Origin: Priapulus caudatus
Lineage: Eukaryota > Priapulida > Priapulimorpha > Priapulimorphida > Priapulidae
Length of the DNA stretch: 30,975 nucleotides
Assembly: GCF_000485595.1 (NCBI RefSeq)
Contig: NW_014577087.1
Location: 678,252-709,226 of the forward strand
Reading direction: 5' to 3'
Under the pieces are notes generated by a model, which saw nothing but the letters and a program-made list of their open reading frames with translations, was not told the origin of the DNA and ran no database searches. Made by a program: the position numbers and the translations under genes. Positions 21,471 to 30,975 of this stretch are shown here, piece after piece (position 1 is the first letter of the stretch; each line of letters opens with the position of its first letter).

Positions 21471-21675
21471 TTTTTCGCGGTCCGGTCCGCTCGGTCCGGG
21501 GTCGCGCGTCACAGGGCCGCGTTTTATGCCGATTTTCGCGGCGTCGGGTCCAGGGTCCGGGCGGGTCCGGTATTTATTCAACACCCAAAATTATGACACT
21601 CTAGTGCCGAACTTCGCGCGAAAAAAAAATGCAAAAAAAAAGCCTTTTCCTTAAACCAAATCTGCGGAGCCTGTT

Positions 21676-22690
21676 GCTCATAGGGTCTAATGTCCCCAGT
21701 GTACTGCCGCGAACGTACCGTGGGCTACGTGCGATATACCGCAACGTACCCTGCATGGTCACTATTTGATATGCGTTAAGTATAGGGGTAGATTAGAGTT
21801 AGGTTAGGGCAGTAGGCGTAGGCCAACTCCCATAGAACTCCCGTATAGTCGAGTAGGCGAGGTACGGTCCGCCATAGTTAATTTAGATCAGTAACCAGGG
21901 TACGTTTCCGGTAACCGACCGTCACCCAGGATACGCTCCGCAGTACCTAAGGACATCTAGACCTCTCAGCCTTCTGCGTTGTCATGCCCACGCCGTGCCA
22001 GCTTTATATTGGGGGCGGGGTTTGTTTTTAAAATTTGGCAATTTGTGAGCCGGCGCGAAGCGAACGAGCGACGCGAGCAGACGCGACCGAGCAGGCGGGA
22101 GGCGGGTGCGCAAGGGGCGTACGGTCCCCCCTCCCACACGATGGAGAGTGTGCAATTATACTCTGAAATGGAGCGATCATGGTGCATTACCTGAGAGGGA
22201 AATTCCGTGCAAATTTCAAAATGGAAAAAACTAATTTAATTTATTTATTTGCTCGGTGGGGGCCACACAAGCCACCGCGCCACACCGCGTTTGTAGCGAA
22301 CCCCCGAACCCCCGAACCCCCCCCCCCCTGGCTACGAGCCTGACTATGGCCTATACTGTTGACCTATGCCTGTGATGCGTCTCATGGTCTATACCAAGAG
22401 CGCTTTTACCTTCTTTATAGTACGCTCTTGTCTATACTAATATCAGGGGTTAATAATGACATTGTTGCACATGAATGAAATAATGACATGACTGCTGGTA
22501 CTATCTTATATGCCGGACCGTACCTCGCCTACTCCACTAACGAATTTAGGGAGTCGCCTACGCCATACCCCCAAACCCTAACCCTAACCCCAACCATATC
22601 CAGATGTATCCAGCGCGTACGTTTCCGGTATACCGGACCGTACCCAGGGTACGTACCGGCAGTACCCTGGGAGACATAGACCCTATGAGC
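21676..22690. mobile_element. Inverted-repeat element with GCTCATAGGGTCTA ends
   Basis: GCTCATAGGGTCTA (21676-21689) and its complement (22677-22690) bound about 1 kb. The first about 220 bp and last about 210 bp are diverged inverted copies (CAGTGTACTGCCG / CCAGGGTACTGCCGG, AGTAGGCGAGGTACGGTCCG in both). The right copy contains AACCCTAACCCTAACCCC, close to telomeric repeat; the left contains GTTAGGTTAGGG. The middle (about 21965-22345) is a different GC-rich insert ending CCCCCCCCTGGCTACGAGCC, which resembles a hAT-type end, but no duplication is visible. Confidence 0.6.
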
Positions 22691-22712
22691 ATTATTAACC
22701 CCTGCTAATATC
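22438..22712. repeat. Nested inverted pair AATATCAGGGGTTAATAATG
   Basis: AATATCAGGGGTTAATAATG near 22439-22458 pairs with CATTATTAACCCCTGCTAATAT near 22690-22711 (2-bp difference). It encloses the right copy of the GCTCATAGGG element, suggesting insertion or foldback inside an older palindrome. Confidence 0.6.
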
Positions 22713-22748
22713 AAGAGCTAATAATAATGGATGTGAATATAAGGATGA

Positions 22749-22835
22749 ATAATAATCAGGAGTGAATAATAATATCTATATCTATAGCGATCTAGAGATA
22801 GAGATCTATTATTATTCACTCCTGATAATTATTAT
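22749..22835. repeat. AT-rich hairpin
   Basis: AATAATCAGGAGTGAATAAT (from about 22751) and ATTATTCACTCCTGATAATT (to about 22830) are near-perfect reverse complements, around a loop rich in TCTATA and GATCTAGAGATAGAGATC. Confidence 0.7.
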
Positions 22836-22879
22836 TATTAGCTCTATAGGTATTATATTAGCTCTTGCCAATATTTATG

Positions 22880-23230
22880 TCAACAGGATCAATCTACATC
22901 TAATCTATCTAATCTATCTATCTTATCTATCCTAGTCTATCTACTCTATCATATCCTATCTATCTATCTATCTTATCCTATCTATCTATCTATCTATCTA
23001 TCTAGTCTATCTATCATAGTCTATCTATCTATCTAATCTATCTATTTATCTATCCTATCTATCCTATCTATCCTATCTATCCTATCTATCTATCTATCAT
23101 CATATCGAAATCTATCTATCTACTCCTATCTATCTATCTATCTAGTCTATCTACTATCCTATCTAATCGATCTATTAGCACGATAGTACATCTATCGAGA
23201 TATCTAGCATATATCTATCTGACACTATCA
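22880..23230. repeat. Degenerate (CTAT)n array
   Basis: CTATCTAT units are interrupted by CCTAT, AGTCTAT and ATCTAAT. There are no genes. Confidence 0.9.
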
Positions 23231-23307
23231 TCTATATATAGTATTTTATCTGAATATCGAATCGAATGAAATGCTATCTGATAAGCAGAACCCATGCGCA
23301 GTAGCAG

Positions 23308-23752
23308 ATGCATCCATCCATCCATCCATCCACAATTTTTTCCATCCATCCATCCATCCATCCATCCATCCATCAGATCATCACATTCATCCGAGTGCCA
23401 ACGCACTCCGATGTCAGCATCTCATGCGAGTCCATCCCATCCATCACCATCCATCCATCCATCCATCCATCCATTCCATCCATCCATCCATCCATCATCC
23501 AATCCATCCCATCCAATCCATCCATCCATCCATCCATCCAATCCATCCATCCATCCATCCATCCATCCATCCATCCATCCATCCATCCATCCCATCCAAT
23601 CCATCCATCCACTCCATCCATCCATCCATCCATCGCAGTCAGCCATCCATCCATCCATCCATCCATCCATTGCGCTATGCCGCGTATGCCCGCTCAGTCC
23701 AAGTTGTTCCATCCACCATCCATCCACTCCATCCATCCATCCATCCATATAG
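23308..23752 (+). repeat. (CATC)n tetranucleotide array
   Basis: ATCC repeats with occasional slips (CATTCC, ATCCCATCC) and two short unique interruptions (about 23373-23430 and 23665-23705). Because the unit is 4 bp, all three frames are open and read Ile-His-Pro-Ser; antisense reads Met-Asp-Gly-Trp. None is a gene. Confidence 0.95.
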
Positions 23753-24052
23753 CTACTCTATCCATCAATCTATCTATCTATCTATCTATTCTATCCTATC
23801 TAGCTATCATATCTACTCTATCTACTCTATGCTATCCTATCTATCTATCTATACCTATCATATCTACTCTATTTCTATCTACCTCTACTCTAATCTATCT
23901 ATCTATCTATCATAATCTATACTAATCTATCTCATCTATTGGCTATCGTGTATTCTACTATCTATTCTATCCTATCAATCTATTCATATCTTATCTATCT
24001 ATACTATCATATCTATTTCTATCCCTATCTATCTATTTATCTATCTATTATA

Positions 24053-24150
<98 letters not shown>
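23753..24150. repeat. (CTAT)n array, pure over its last 100 bp
   Basis: The array is degenerate up to about 24050, then an uninterrupted ATCT run extends to about 24150. Frames read Leu-Ser-Ile-Tyr. The pure end indicates recent expansion. Confidence 0.95.
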
Positions 24151-24348
24151 CCGAACTATTGACGTAGTATTGGACATAATTAGTGTATAATTAGTATAAT
24201 ATGTGTTTAAATCTGTTTATTTACATTTCGGTATGCATGTGATGCTTCATTTGACCAAAGATATCCGTATATGAATACAGCTACAATTATATATTAGGAG
24301 TTCATATTAAAAGTGCCTCTCCGTAACAGAATATGTAAATGTTGTAAT

Positions 24349-24659
24349 TACCTCCGCCAAGGGGTTGGCAGGAGGTTATGTTTTCACCGGCGTGTGTTTG
24401 ACTGTTTGTGGGTTTGTGTACAGCATAACTGAAAAAGTTATGGACGGATTGTCATAATATTTTCAGGATAAGTCAGAAATCGCCTAATTACTTAGAATTG
24501 ATTACTTCTAATTACTTAGAATTGATAAAATTTTGGTGGTGATCCGGATCCAATTAAATATTTAATTAATTAATTAATTAATTAAATTTTTCACTTAATT
24601 AATTAAATAATAAATCAAAATTTTCACAGTGAGAGAATTCAGCTGCCTTGGCGGAGGTA
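24349..24659. mobile_element. MITE with perfect TACCTCCGCCAAGG ends
   Basis: TACCTCCGCCAAGG at 24349-24362 and its exact complement at 24646-24659 bound 311 bp of non-coding DNA. The subterminal text GGAGGTTATGTTTTCACCGG, GTTTGTGTACAGCATAACT and GGTGATCCGGATCC resembles a very widespread repeat that I recall from many fish and marine invertebrate genomes. The outer TA could be a TA target duplication. An ATTA-rich tract lies inside (24550-24615). Confidence 0.85.
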
Positions 24660-24698
24660 TGTGCTCTCCGAGTGCTCTAGTTTGAACATATAATTGTT

Positions 24699-25156
24699 AT
24701 ACCCCGTACAGACTGCAAATTTGATACCACCTTAAACTAGTCCGGGCCTGACGCGCGCTAAAGTTTTGCAATGTGTTCAGAGGCTATCCAGCGCTAAATA
24801 CGCACTAGGGCCTAGTCTGGACTAATTTGCCCCCACAAATGGAGGTAGGCCAGGCCACTTAGAAGCGTGCTAAGTTAGACCGTGCTTATAGTTTAGTCCG
24901 CGCTAAACTGCGTGTGTACTCAATCCGGTTCCAGACCCGCGCTAAATTTTGCAGTACGCATGCGCATAGCTTTATTTGGGTCACATGAAAGTACGGTACC
25001 TGCGTCTCTGCTGAGTGGCGTAACAAGCTAAACTGAGCATGAGCAGTCAACCCGTGCTAAATTAGCGCGGTTCAACATTTTGTGTCTGTACGCTGCGATT
25101 TACCTCACGCCTGGCTAGTTTGATGTGGGATCAAATTTGTAGTCTGTACGGGGTAT
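24699..25156. mobile_element. MITE with 27-bp ATACCCCGTACAGACT ends
   Basis: The 27-bp ends (24699-24725 and 25130-25156) match as inverted repeats with one mismatch: ATACCCCGTACAGACTGCAA against ATACCCCGTACAGACTACAA. Several internal GCGCTAAA / GCTAAA motifs recur in both orientations. Non-coding, 458 bp. It is only 40 bp from the preceding MITE. Confidence 0.88.
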
Positions 25157-25936
25157 TAGATATATACTCATGAAAGTCTTTCAACGAAAATATAAAGAAA
25201 TATGTTGAATTTCAAGACTGCATAAAACGATATAATAATTCCGCCAATGACCTCGGAATTACTATCAACCCCGACCTGCATTGCAACCCCGATATTTGTA
25301 TAAAAAAAGTCTTGCACTATATTCATTTTGTTGATTTCTAACAGAAAGCATGTCCCTGCTTTATATGACGGTACTTGAGATATATAATATAGGGGGCCTA
25401 TCAATATTATATTGTATATTAATTATGTAATCACACACGCATGCACGCACGCACATATATTAATTGTGTAATCACGCACGCACGCGCGCACACGTATTAT
25501 AATATACAAGAAATAGCGGCTATAGGAGAACTCTTTAGATTCATGAACACTATATACATCCACGCGTACCTATACACTCCGTCACATATATGTCTCTAAT
25601 ACGTGAACATATCATAAGCGTGCATACGTCGATATCACGTTGGTAACTGTCACTGACTGCCTGCCATTCCCTCACCAACAAGCACCCTCACCCCAGCATG
25701 CGATCGCCTGAATCCGTGGGACTGACAGAGGTGCCCTGCGCGCCATTTTATTACCCAACGCCATCTTCATCTTGTTCGCCTAACGACCGTTGTCACTTTC
25801 AGCCAGTAAAAGAAACATCGCACGCAATCTCCAAACTAACTGTTTTTTTAACGAAACGCTCTTCTATATTTTTAGGGTGTAGCGAACGTGTGGCGTTTCC
25901 GTAAATCGTCAGAGACCGTACGAAGAGATCGTCGGC
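25157..25936 (+). other. Upstream region and probable 5' UTR of the arrestin-domain gene
   Basis: AT-rich sequence with ACGC/CACG simple repeats near 25430-25495. No TATA box can be assigned with confidence. A 68-codon upstream ORF (25698-25904) is in a different frame from the main ATG and has no recognisable domain. Confidence 0.45.
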
Positions 25937-28900
25937 ATGGCTCCGAAACGGTTTGAGGTCGTTGTTCTGTCGCCCGTTACAGGAATGTTTGCTTCGGTCG
26001 GACAGAATCCCGTTGAGTTACCAAGAATCGATGCCGGAGCAGTCTTGAAAGGCAAAGTCGTGATCGAACTCGAAAAGCCGCTCAATGTGAAAGGTAGGCA
26101 GTGAAACGACAATTGGAGTTTGTTAATAATATGGGCGATGTATTTTGACGCATGTGAAATATGTAAAATTGTAGCAAAATTGTGCTCATTGCTGATTTCA
26201 TAGAAAATAACTGGGGCGAATTACAAATACATTGTGAATGCGGCGTAAGACTATTAATGTTCACCTGTAAGGCCGTGTAACATATTCATACACACAATCA
26301 TTATTTTACGCCGTGAGATGAAAAAAAACAAATTAACCGGCTATAGCCGACTATAGCAGATTTATTTCGTATCAGGAGTAGTCATCCAGATACTCGGAGA
26401 GTCTTCGGTGCGATGGACACACGTCGAAAAACGGGTTAGCGGGAAGAGCGTTCCTACGCAGACATCAACGTTCACAAATAACGAAGTCTACATTAACTCA
26501 AAGGGCCAGCTGTTCAAAGGCAAGCTAGTTTCTATACGTTCCGGTTCAAAATGCCATTTTCCCTGATCGTTGAAGTCAATAATCTTCCTCGTCTGTGTTA
26601 AAATTGTTTGCAATTACAGTACTATTCAGCATTCCGTGACAGGTATCTTAAAATATGCTATAACAAACAATAAATAATGAACCGGCGCATTTCCGTATCA
26701 CTGACACGAATTATATGAGATTAATTATAGACGTATGGGACTGTGCACGCATTCACGTGCACTCATGTTTATATTCGCGCACTTACACGTACGGACGCGC
26801 CTAGATTATAAGTAACGTACATGTGATTCTAGGTTGTCTACATGCGAAAATGGCGGAATTGTAGGTAATCCTACTTTATTTAGCTTAGGATTATAGAACG
26901 TAAGTATAGAGACCGCGTGTTAGGATGACGTTCGTACAGATGGATTTCAAAACGTCCGCATATAGAGAGATGACGCGCTAGTACAGCGTGGTGATTCGGT
27001 GATAGTTTTGGGTCGACGCTACCGCTGCTGTTGCTACAGGTGACGATATTGACGGCAAAGAGCTGGAGGTCGGCACCCATTCCTTCCCGTTTCTTGTTGA
27101 GCTGCCTAGCGACCTCCCGCCGAACTTCTCCGACGTACACGGAAGCGTCACCTACCTATGCATCGCCACCATCGAGCTCCATCTGCTGAGCGACATCGTC
27201 ACCGAGAGCACGTTTCTCGTAAGATCTCGCGACGAGTTCCTCAACATCGACAAAGTGCCGGAGGCTCAGGTATGATCGCGGCGGCCTCTGGCGATAGCAA
27301 CCCGCGCGGTAAGGCGCAGGTGCAGAGGCAGTGAAGAAGAGAAAGGGGAAGAAGATGAAGGGCGGTGGCGATTTAGAGAGAAAGGGTGGGAGGAATGGGA
27401 AGAAAGGGACAGGGAGTGAAAGGACAGGAACAGCGGCAAAGAGTGGGACAGAGAAAAGGGAAGAGATATGCGAGAGGAGCGAGAGAGGACGAGGACGAGA
27501 GAAAGATAGATGGGGATAAACAAAGAGGGACAGAGCGGGGAGAGGCAATGAGGTAGCAAGGTCGAAGGTGAGAGGGGCGCAGTTACAGACGCCAGGACTA
27601 CGAAGTCTGGCGCAGTGCTATATCTTACAGGTACGCGCAGATGCTTCGATTGTATCCGTGTACTGTGGGTAATTGTGTGTAATTGCGTCTAGCGACATAG
27701 ATAACGAGTTAGCGAATAACTGCCGGAATTCCTAGCGTAAAGCGCATACGTACTCAAAATAGGCAGGGGTATGTCCTGTGGAGATGTGCATGGCAAAATC
27801 CGCCACAAAATTTACACTTCATCGCAGCATCCCGCCACAATCCTTTTCCTATGCTAATGTACGTAGGAATGGCGATAGCGTCGCCGGTCGGGCTGCCAGC
27901 CAAGATAATTTATTTCGGCCAAACTTATAGGCTATATGTGGTATGTCTAGCGGAACCAGCATAACCTGCTGATCACCTAACGATACCGTTTTGTACATGG
28001 TCTCTCTAGAGGTAGGTAGATCCGTTCTCCCCGATATTCTCTAGTTCCCTGTCGATAATGGTTTTTCGTATTGGCAAGGTAGATCCATTCATCTCACGTT
28101 CTTCTCTAGGTCGGGGCTGAGGATGGCGATGCGGAGATGGTATGCTGCGGATGCTGCTCGTCGGGACCGGTGGCACTGCATATGCTGATGAAGGGAGGCG
28201 CTGCAGCCGGCGACGAAATATACGTGGATGTTGATATCGTTAACGATAGCTTTCGGCCTGTGACGGAATGCAATATGACACTCTCTAGGGTAAGGATCGA
28301 CGCTAAAAGGTTTATTCACGGCAAGCCCGTTAATACGTGACTACATCCAAACCTGCTAGTCAAGTAAATATTAGTTAAACGAATATAATCAAATAAAATG
28401 CCGCGTTTATAACGTGAGTACTCTCAAAATAAAATGTATCGCTGTCGCCTTGGAAAAATAACTTGGTCAGAGAATTAACTAACTAGCTAACTAGCTATAG
28501 CTAGATAAAATATATTAGTTAAAAATGAAATATTTATGCTTTAGAATATTTTTTCCATCGGAAAAGGTGTGTATGTGAGTTCATTGCGAACGTTGAAAGC
28601 TCTAGGCAAAAACAACGGTAAAATAAAGAGTGTCATACAATAAATTTAAATCAGAGAATCGTAAAGCTAAAAAAACGATCGTTCAACGGCTGTTATTTTC
28701 TACATAACATACATTATTGATTGCCGAGTACACTCAGCGTACCATACATAGTTCAAACGTATTCCACCAGGTGTCCCGATTTCGCACCAAGGGTGGCAAA
28801 GTGAAACGAAGTTCGATCGATTTGATCGAGGTATCTCTTCTGAAAGAAGAGGTCCATGGCAACCAGTCGGCGGCATTACGAAAACCTCTGAAAATTCCTA

Positions 28901-28965
28901 TCGATGCAAGACCAAGCGGCTTCTTACGGGCCTGCACTATCATCGAAGTCGGCTATATGCTTGAG
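25937..28965 (+). CDS. Arrestin-domain-containing (alpha-arrestin-like) protein, first five exons (3' partial)
   Basis: Alpha-arrestins are cytosolic adaptors that link membrane proteins to ubiquitin ligases and endosomal sorting. Exons are 25937-26093, 26376-26519, 27040-27269, 28110-28289 and 28771-28965, giving 302 codons with phases joining exactly. The ATG sits in a good context (G at -3, G at +4). The N-domain shows RFEVVVLSP, GAVLKGKVVIELEKPLNVKG, ILGESSVRWT, GTHSFPFLVELPSDLP and FSDVHGSVTYLCIA. The C-domain opens with the typical CCGCCSSGP and continues with VDVDIVNDS and LRKPLKIP. Intron 2 uses a GC donor (TTCAAAG|GCAAG). The last exon ends in GAG|GTAAG, so at least one more exon with the end of the C-domain and any PPxY tail lies beyond the window. 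The paralogue is not assignable. No frameshift is present. Confidence 0.93.
26520..27039 (+). other. GC-AG intron in the arrestin-domain gene
   Basis: The donor AAAG|GCAAGC and acceptor GCTACAG|GT give the codon G|GT and continuous arrestin N-domain sequence. No GT donor nearby preserves the frame. Otherwise unique AT-rich sequence. Confidence 0.85.
27270..28109 (+). other. Arrestin-gene intron with purine-rich tract
   Basis: The donor is CAG|GTATGA and the acceptor TTCTCTAG|GT. About 27325-27545 is strongly purine-biased on the plus strand (GAGAGA, GGGAAG). The antisense frame of 130 codons there is a composition artefact (Ser/Leu/Phe/Pro). Confidence 0.75.
28290..28770 (+). other. Arrestin-gene intron
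   Basis: Donor AGG|GTAAGG and acceptor CACCAG|GTG, phase 0. AT-rich with short CTAGCTA repeats near 28482-28505; nothing else seen. Confidence 0.75.
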
Positions 28966-29074
28966 GTAAGAGCGCATGCATCTCTGCTCGCTCTCGCTCT
29001 CTCTCTCTCTCTCTCTCTATACATAGAAGTGAATGGCCTTGTCGGTCTGTGCCCCCCTTTTTTTTAATCAAAAC

Positions 29075-29215
29075 TGGACTCGGACTCGGACTCGGACTCG
29101 GGTGGTGTGGACTCGGACTCGGGTGGTGCGGACTCGGACTCGGACTCGGACACGGACTCGGACTCGGGGAGTGCGGACTCGGACTCGGACTCGGACTCGG
29201 GGGGTGCGGACTCGA
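29075..29215 (+). repeat. GGACTC hexamer array in R1 copy B
   Basis: Runs of GGACTC separated by GGGTGGTGC and GGGGAGTGC. It is more regular than the matching tract in copy A. Frames give Thr-Arg, Gly-Leu or Asp-Ser repeats. Confidence 0.9.
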
Positions 29216-30666
29216 CTACAACACTGCTAGGGGGCCTATTATTTTTCGTGGGAACGCACATGGGGTAATACCGGCATATATAGTGACCCCCCCCCCCCCG
29301 GGAGCCCAGACTAGTCACGTTGGGAATTTCCGCTATCGCGTAATTTAAAGAAAAACCATGAAATGTTCATATCTAAAGAACTACACCAGATAGAGTAATG
29401 TTCCATACATACTTGGGGTCTAAATACAATATTATCGCCGTTATTTACAAAAAAGTGTATTTTCTGGCAGCCATTTTGGATTTTGTGCTCTAGAAAAAAA
29501 TGCTCAACACTTACGAGCTGGCATACATCAGATTTGGCATCAGCACCCTAACATCGACCAGAAATAGCAAAAAAACATTATAATATGTCGAAAAACAAGC
29601 TTATACACTATTAATATTATGACCATTACGCCTAGCCTGGACTATAAGATCCACTCACCTGGTGCAAGGATAAGTACCGTCGCGAGGATAAGTACCGTCC
29701 GTGTCGTTATTGTTGTTGACGTCGGCCCTGTGAGCACACCGCACACACCCTGGAACCTATAGGCTATGCACATGGCGATACTAGCGCCACCGCTTGTATT
29801 GCAACGTCGGTCCATGGTCAGCTATAGCCATATAGGTGGTGAACAACAGTAGAGGGCACAAAGGCAATAGTCCATAGGCAGCAAGCCTGAATAAGCATCG
29901 AACAGAAATTAATTAAAAATACTCACACTGTTACATCTCTTACAAAACATACACGTTATTCATGTTAAATAACTACAGATTAATGCTCTATATGCTCCAC
30001 TCGAACCTTTTGACAGCTCTATGATGCGAATTTCTGCAAAGTTGTCTGAACACATTTCAAACACAAACCAATTCAAAAAACCATTTCCAACAAAAACAAA
30101 ACAATCGTGGCTACGCCACCTGACGGAATGTCACGAATACACAACAAGACCAATTTTACTTTTAGTTTTAATGCTTTCTAGACGTTCACGAGACATTTAA
30201 CCTGCGTGCATAATGATCCATGATGCAAATGTAGTGTGTGCGCGCGTGCGTGCGCACGTGCAGGGTATGCGTTTTTGCGTGGTTGTGTCGGTGTATTGGG
30301 AGGGGGGGGCGTGCGTGCGTAGTATGTGTGTGTATCTGTGCGTGTCACGTGTGCGTTTTTGCGTGGTGGTGGTATGTGTGTGTGCGCGCGTGTGTTTGTG
30401 TGTGTGTGTGCGTGCGTACATGTGTGTGTGTGTGTCTGTGTCTGTGCGTGTACGTGCGTGTGTGTGTGTGTGTTCGTGCGTGTGCGCGTGCGTGCGTGCG
30501 CACGTGCGTTTTTGCGTGGTTGTTTGTGCGTGTGTCTGTGTGCGCGCATGTGTTTCTGTGTACGTGCGTGCATGTGCATGTGTTGTGTGTGTGTGTATGT
30601 GCGTGCGTGCGTTTTTGCGTGGTTGTGTGTGTGTGTTTCTGTGTTTCTGTGCGCGTGCGTGTGTGT

Positions 30667-30975
30667 GCGCCCGTGCGTGTGTGTGCGCGCGTGCGTGTGT
30701 GCGCGCGTGCGTTTCTGTGTGCGTGTGCGCGCGTGTGTGTGCGCCCGTGCGTGTGTGTGCGCGCGTGCGTGTGTGCGCGCGTGCGTTTCTGTGTGCGTGT
30801 GCGCGCGTGTGTGTGCGCCCGTGCGTGTGTGTGCGCGCGTGCGTGTGTGCGCGCGTGCGTTTCTGTGTGCGTGTGCGCGCGTGTGTGTGCGCCCGTGCGT
30901 GTGTGTGCGCGCGTGCGTGTGTGCGCGCGTGCGTTTCTGTGTGCGTGTGCGCGCGTGTGTGTGCGCCCGTGCGTG
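30667..30975 (+). repeat. 74-bp perfect minisatellite within GT-rich tract
   Basis: The marker GCGCCC occurs at 30667, 30741, 30815, 30889 and 30963, always 74 bp apart. The intervening text (GTGCGTGTGTGTGCGCGCGT, TGCGTTTCTGTGTGCGTGTG) appears identical in each unit. At least four units are present; the array continues past the window. Confidence 0.92.

Larger units (their letters stand above)
19525..21590 (+). repeat. R1 repeat, copy A (2 kb)
   Basis: This is collinear and same-strand with copy B at 29042-30975. The order is TTTTTAATCAAAACTG, a GACTCGG tract, CTACAACACTGCTAGG, the GGGAACGCACATGGGGTAAT junction, the core shared with 12180-12526, TGTGAACAACAGTAG, a GACAGCTCTA region, ACGTTCACGAGACATTTAAC, then a long GT-rich tract. 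Differences from copy B are dominated by one-base insertions and deletions. It has no protein of its own; long open frames in the GT tract are repeats of Cys/Val/Arg. Confidence 0.85.
29042..30975 (+). repeat. R1 repeat, copy B (runs off the window)
   Basis: Same order and orientation as copy A: TTTTTAATCAAAACTG, GACTCGG tract (29075-29215), ACTACAACACTGCTAGG, TATATAGTGACCCC junction, core, ACGTTCACGAGACATTTAAC, and a GT-rich satellite from about 30230. It starts about 75 bp after the fifth arrestin exon, so it lies in the next intron unless the gene is cut there. Copy B is the cleaner and shorter version over most aligned positions. Confidence 0.87.

Noticed and set aside
20743-21604. Open frames of 125-191 codons rich in Cys, Val and Arg
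   Set aside because: They are pure GT/GCGT satellite composition, shared with non-coding copy B of R1.
22568-22586. Chromosome end
   Set aside because: Fewer than three AACCCT units, internal, and surrounded by transposon sequence.
23271-23925. Long open frames of 150-214 codons on both strands
   Set aside because: They follow the CATC/CTAT tetranucleotide arrays; a 4-bp unit leaves all frames open. No protein signal.
27156-27559. Antisense frames of 97-130 codons in the arrestin gene
   Set aside because: They result from a purine-rich intronic tract and the antisense of exon 3.

Overview
This window looks like nuclear DNA from an animal, probably a marine invertebrate, although the species cannot be fixed from sequence alone. 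It carries intron-split genes with normal GT-AG borders, an animal-type UNC-45 chaperone gene, an arrestin-domain gene, and a very high load of palindromic transposons, MITEs, minisatellites and tetranucleotide arrays. There are no bacterial-style operons, tRNAs or rRNAs that I can support.

Layout. (1) At 1-6655 (+) lie the last five coding exons of UNC-45 (1305-6655); the 5' part of the gene is outside the window. (2) At 7775-11021 (-) lies a complete three-exon NADPH-dependent FMN reductase-like gene, tail-to-tail with UNC-45. Its second exon carries several small indels and runs into a 60-bp minisatellite that repeats its own 5' splice site. (3) At 11.3-18.3 kb is a mobile-element cluster. 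It holds a foldback MITE, then a large palindromic element whose centre codes for a PIN/XPG-like nuclease-type protein followed by a cysteine-rich CXC (tesmin-like) motif. One arm of that palindrome is split by a 1,591-bp hAT-type insertion (16564-18154) with a perfect 8-bp target duplication and by a further insertion of about 1 kb. (4) At 18.3-25.2 kb there is no gene. This stretch has one copy of a 2-kb repeat (R1), a nested inverted-repeat element, long TATC/CATC arrays and two clean MITEs. (5) At 25937-28965 (+) are the first five exons of an arrestin-domain-containing (alpha-arrestin-like) gene, continuing beyond the window. (6) At 29042-30975 is a second R1 copy inside the next arrestin-gene intron or its 3' flank, ending in a perfect 74-bp minisatellite.

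The three cellular genes have no evident joint function: UNC-45 is a myosin chaperone, the reductase is a flavin/quinone oxidoreductase, and the arrestin-like protein is a trafficking adaptor. The most unusual items are the palindromic PIN-CXC element, which shares end modules with R1, and two neighbouring genes in which a minisatellite has captured a splice junction (a donor in the reductase, an acceptor in UNC-45). Many repeat copies differ mainly by single-base indels. Long-read assembly error must be considered before calling those regions pseudogenes, although the UNC-45 and arrestin exons are clean.
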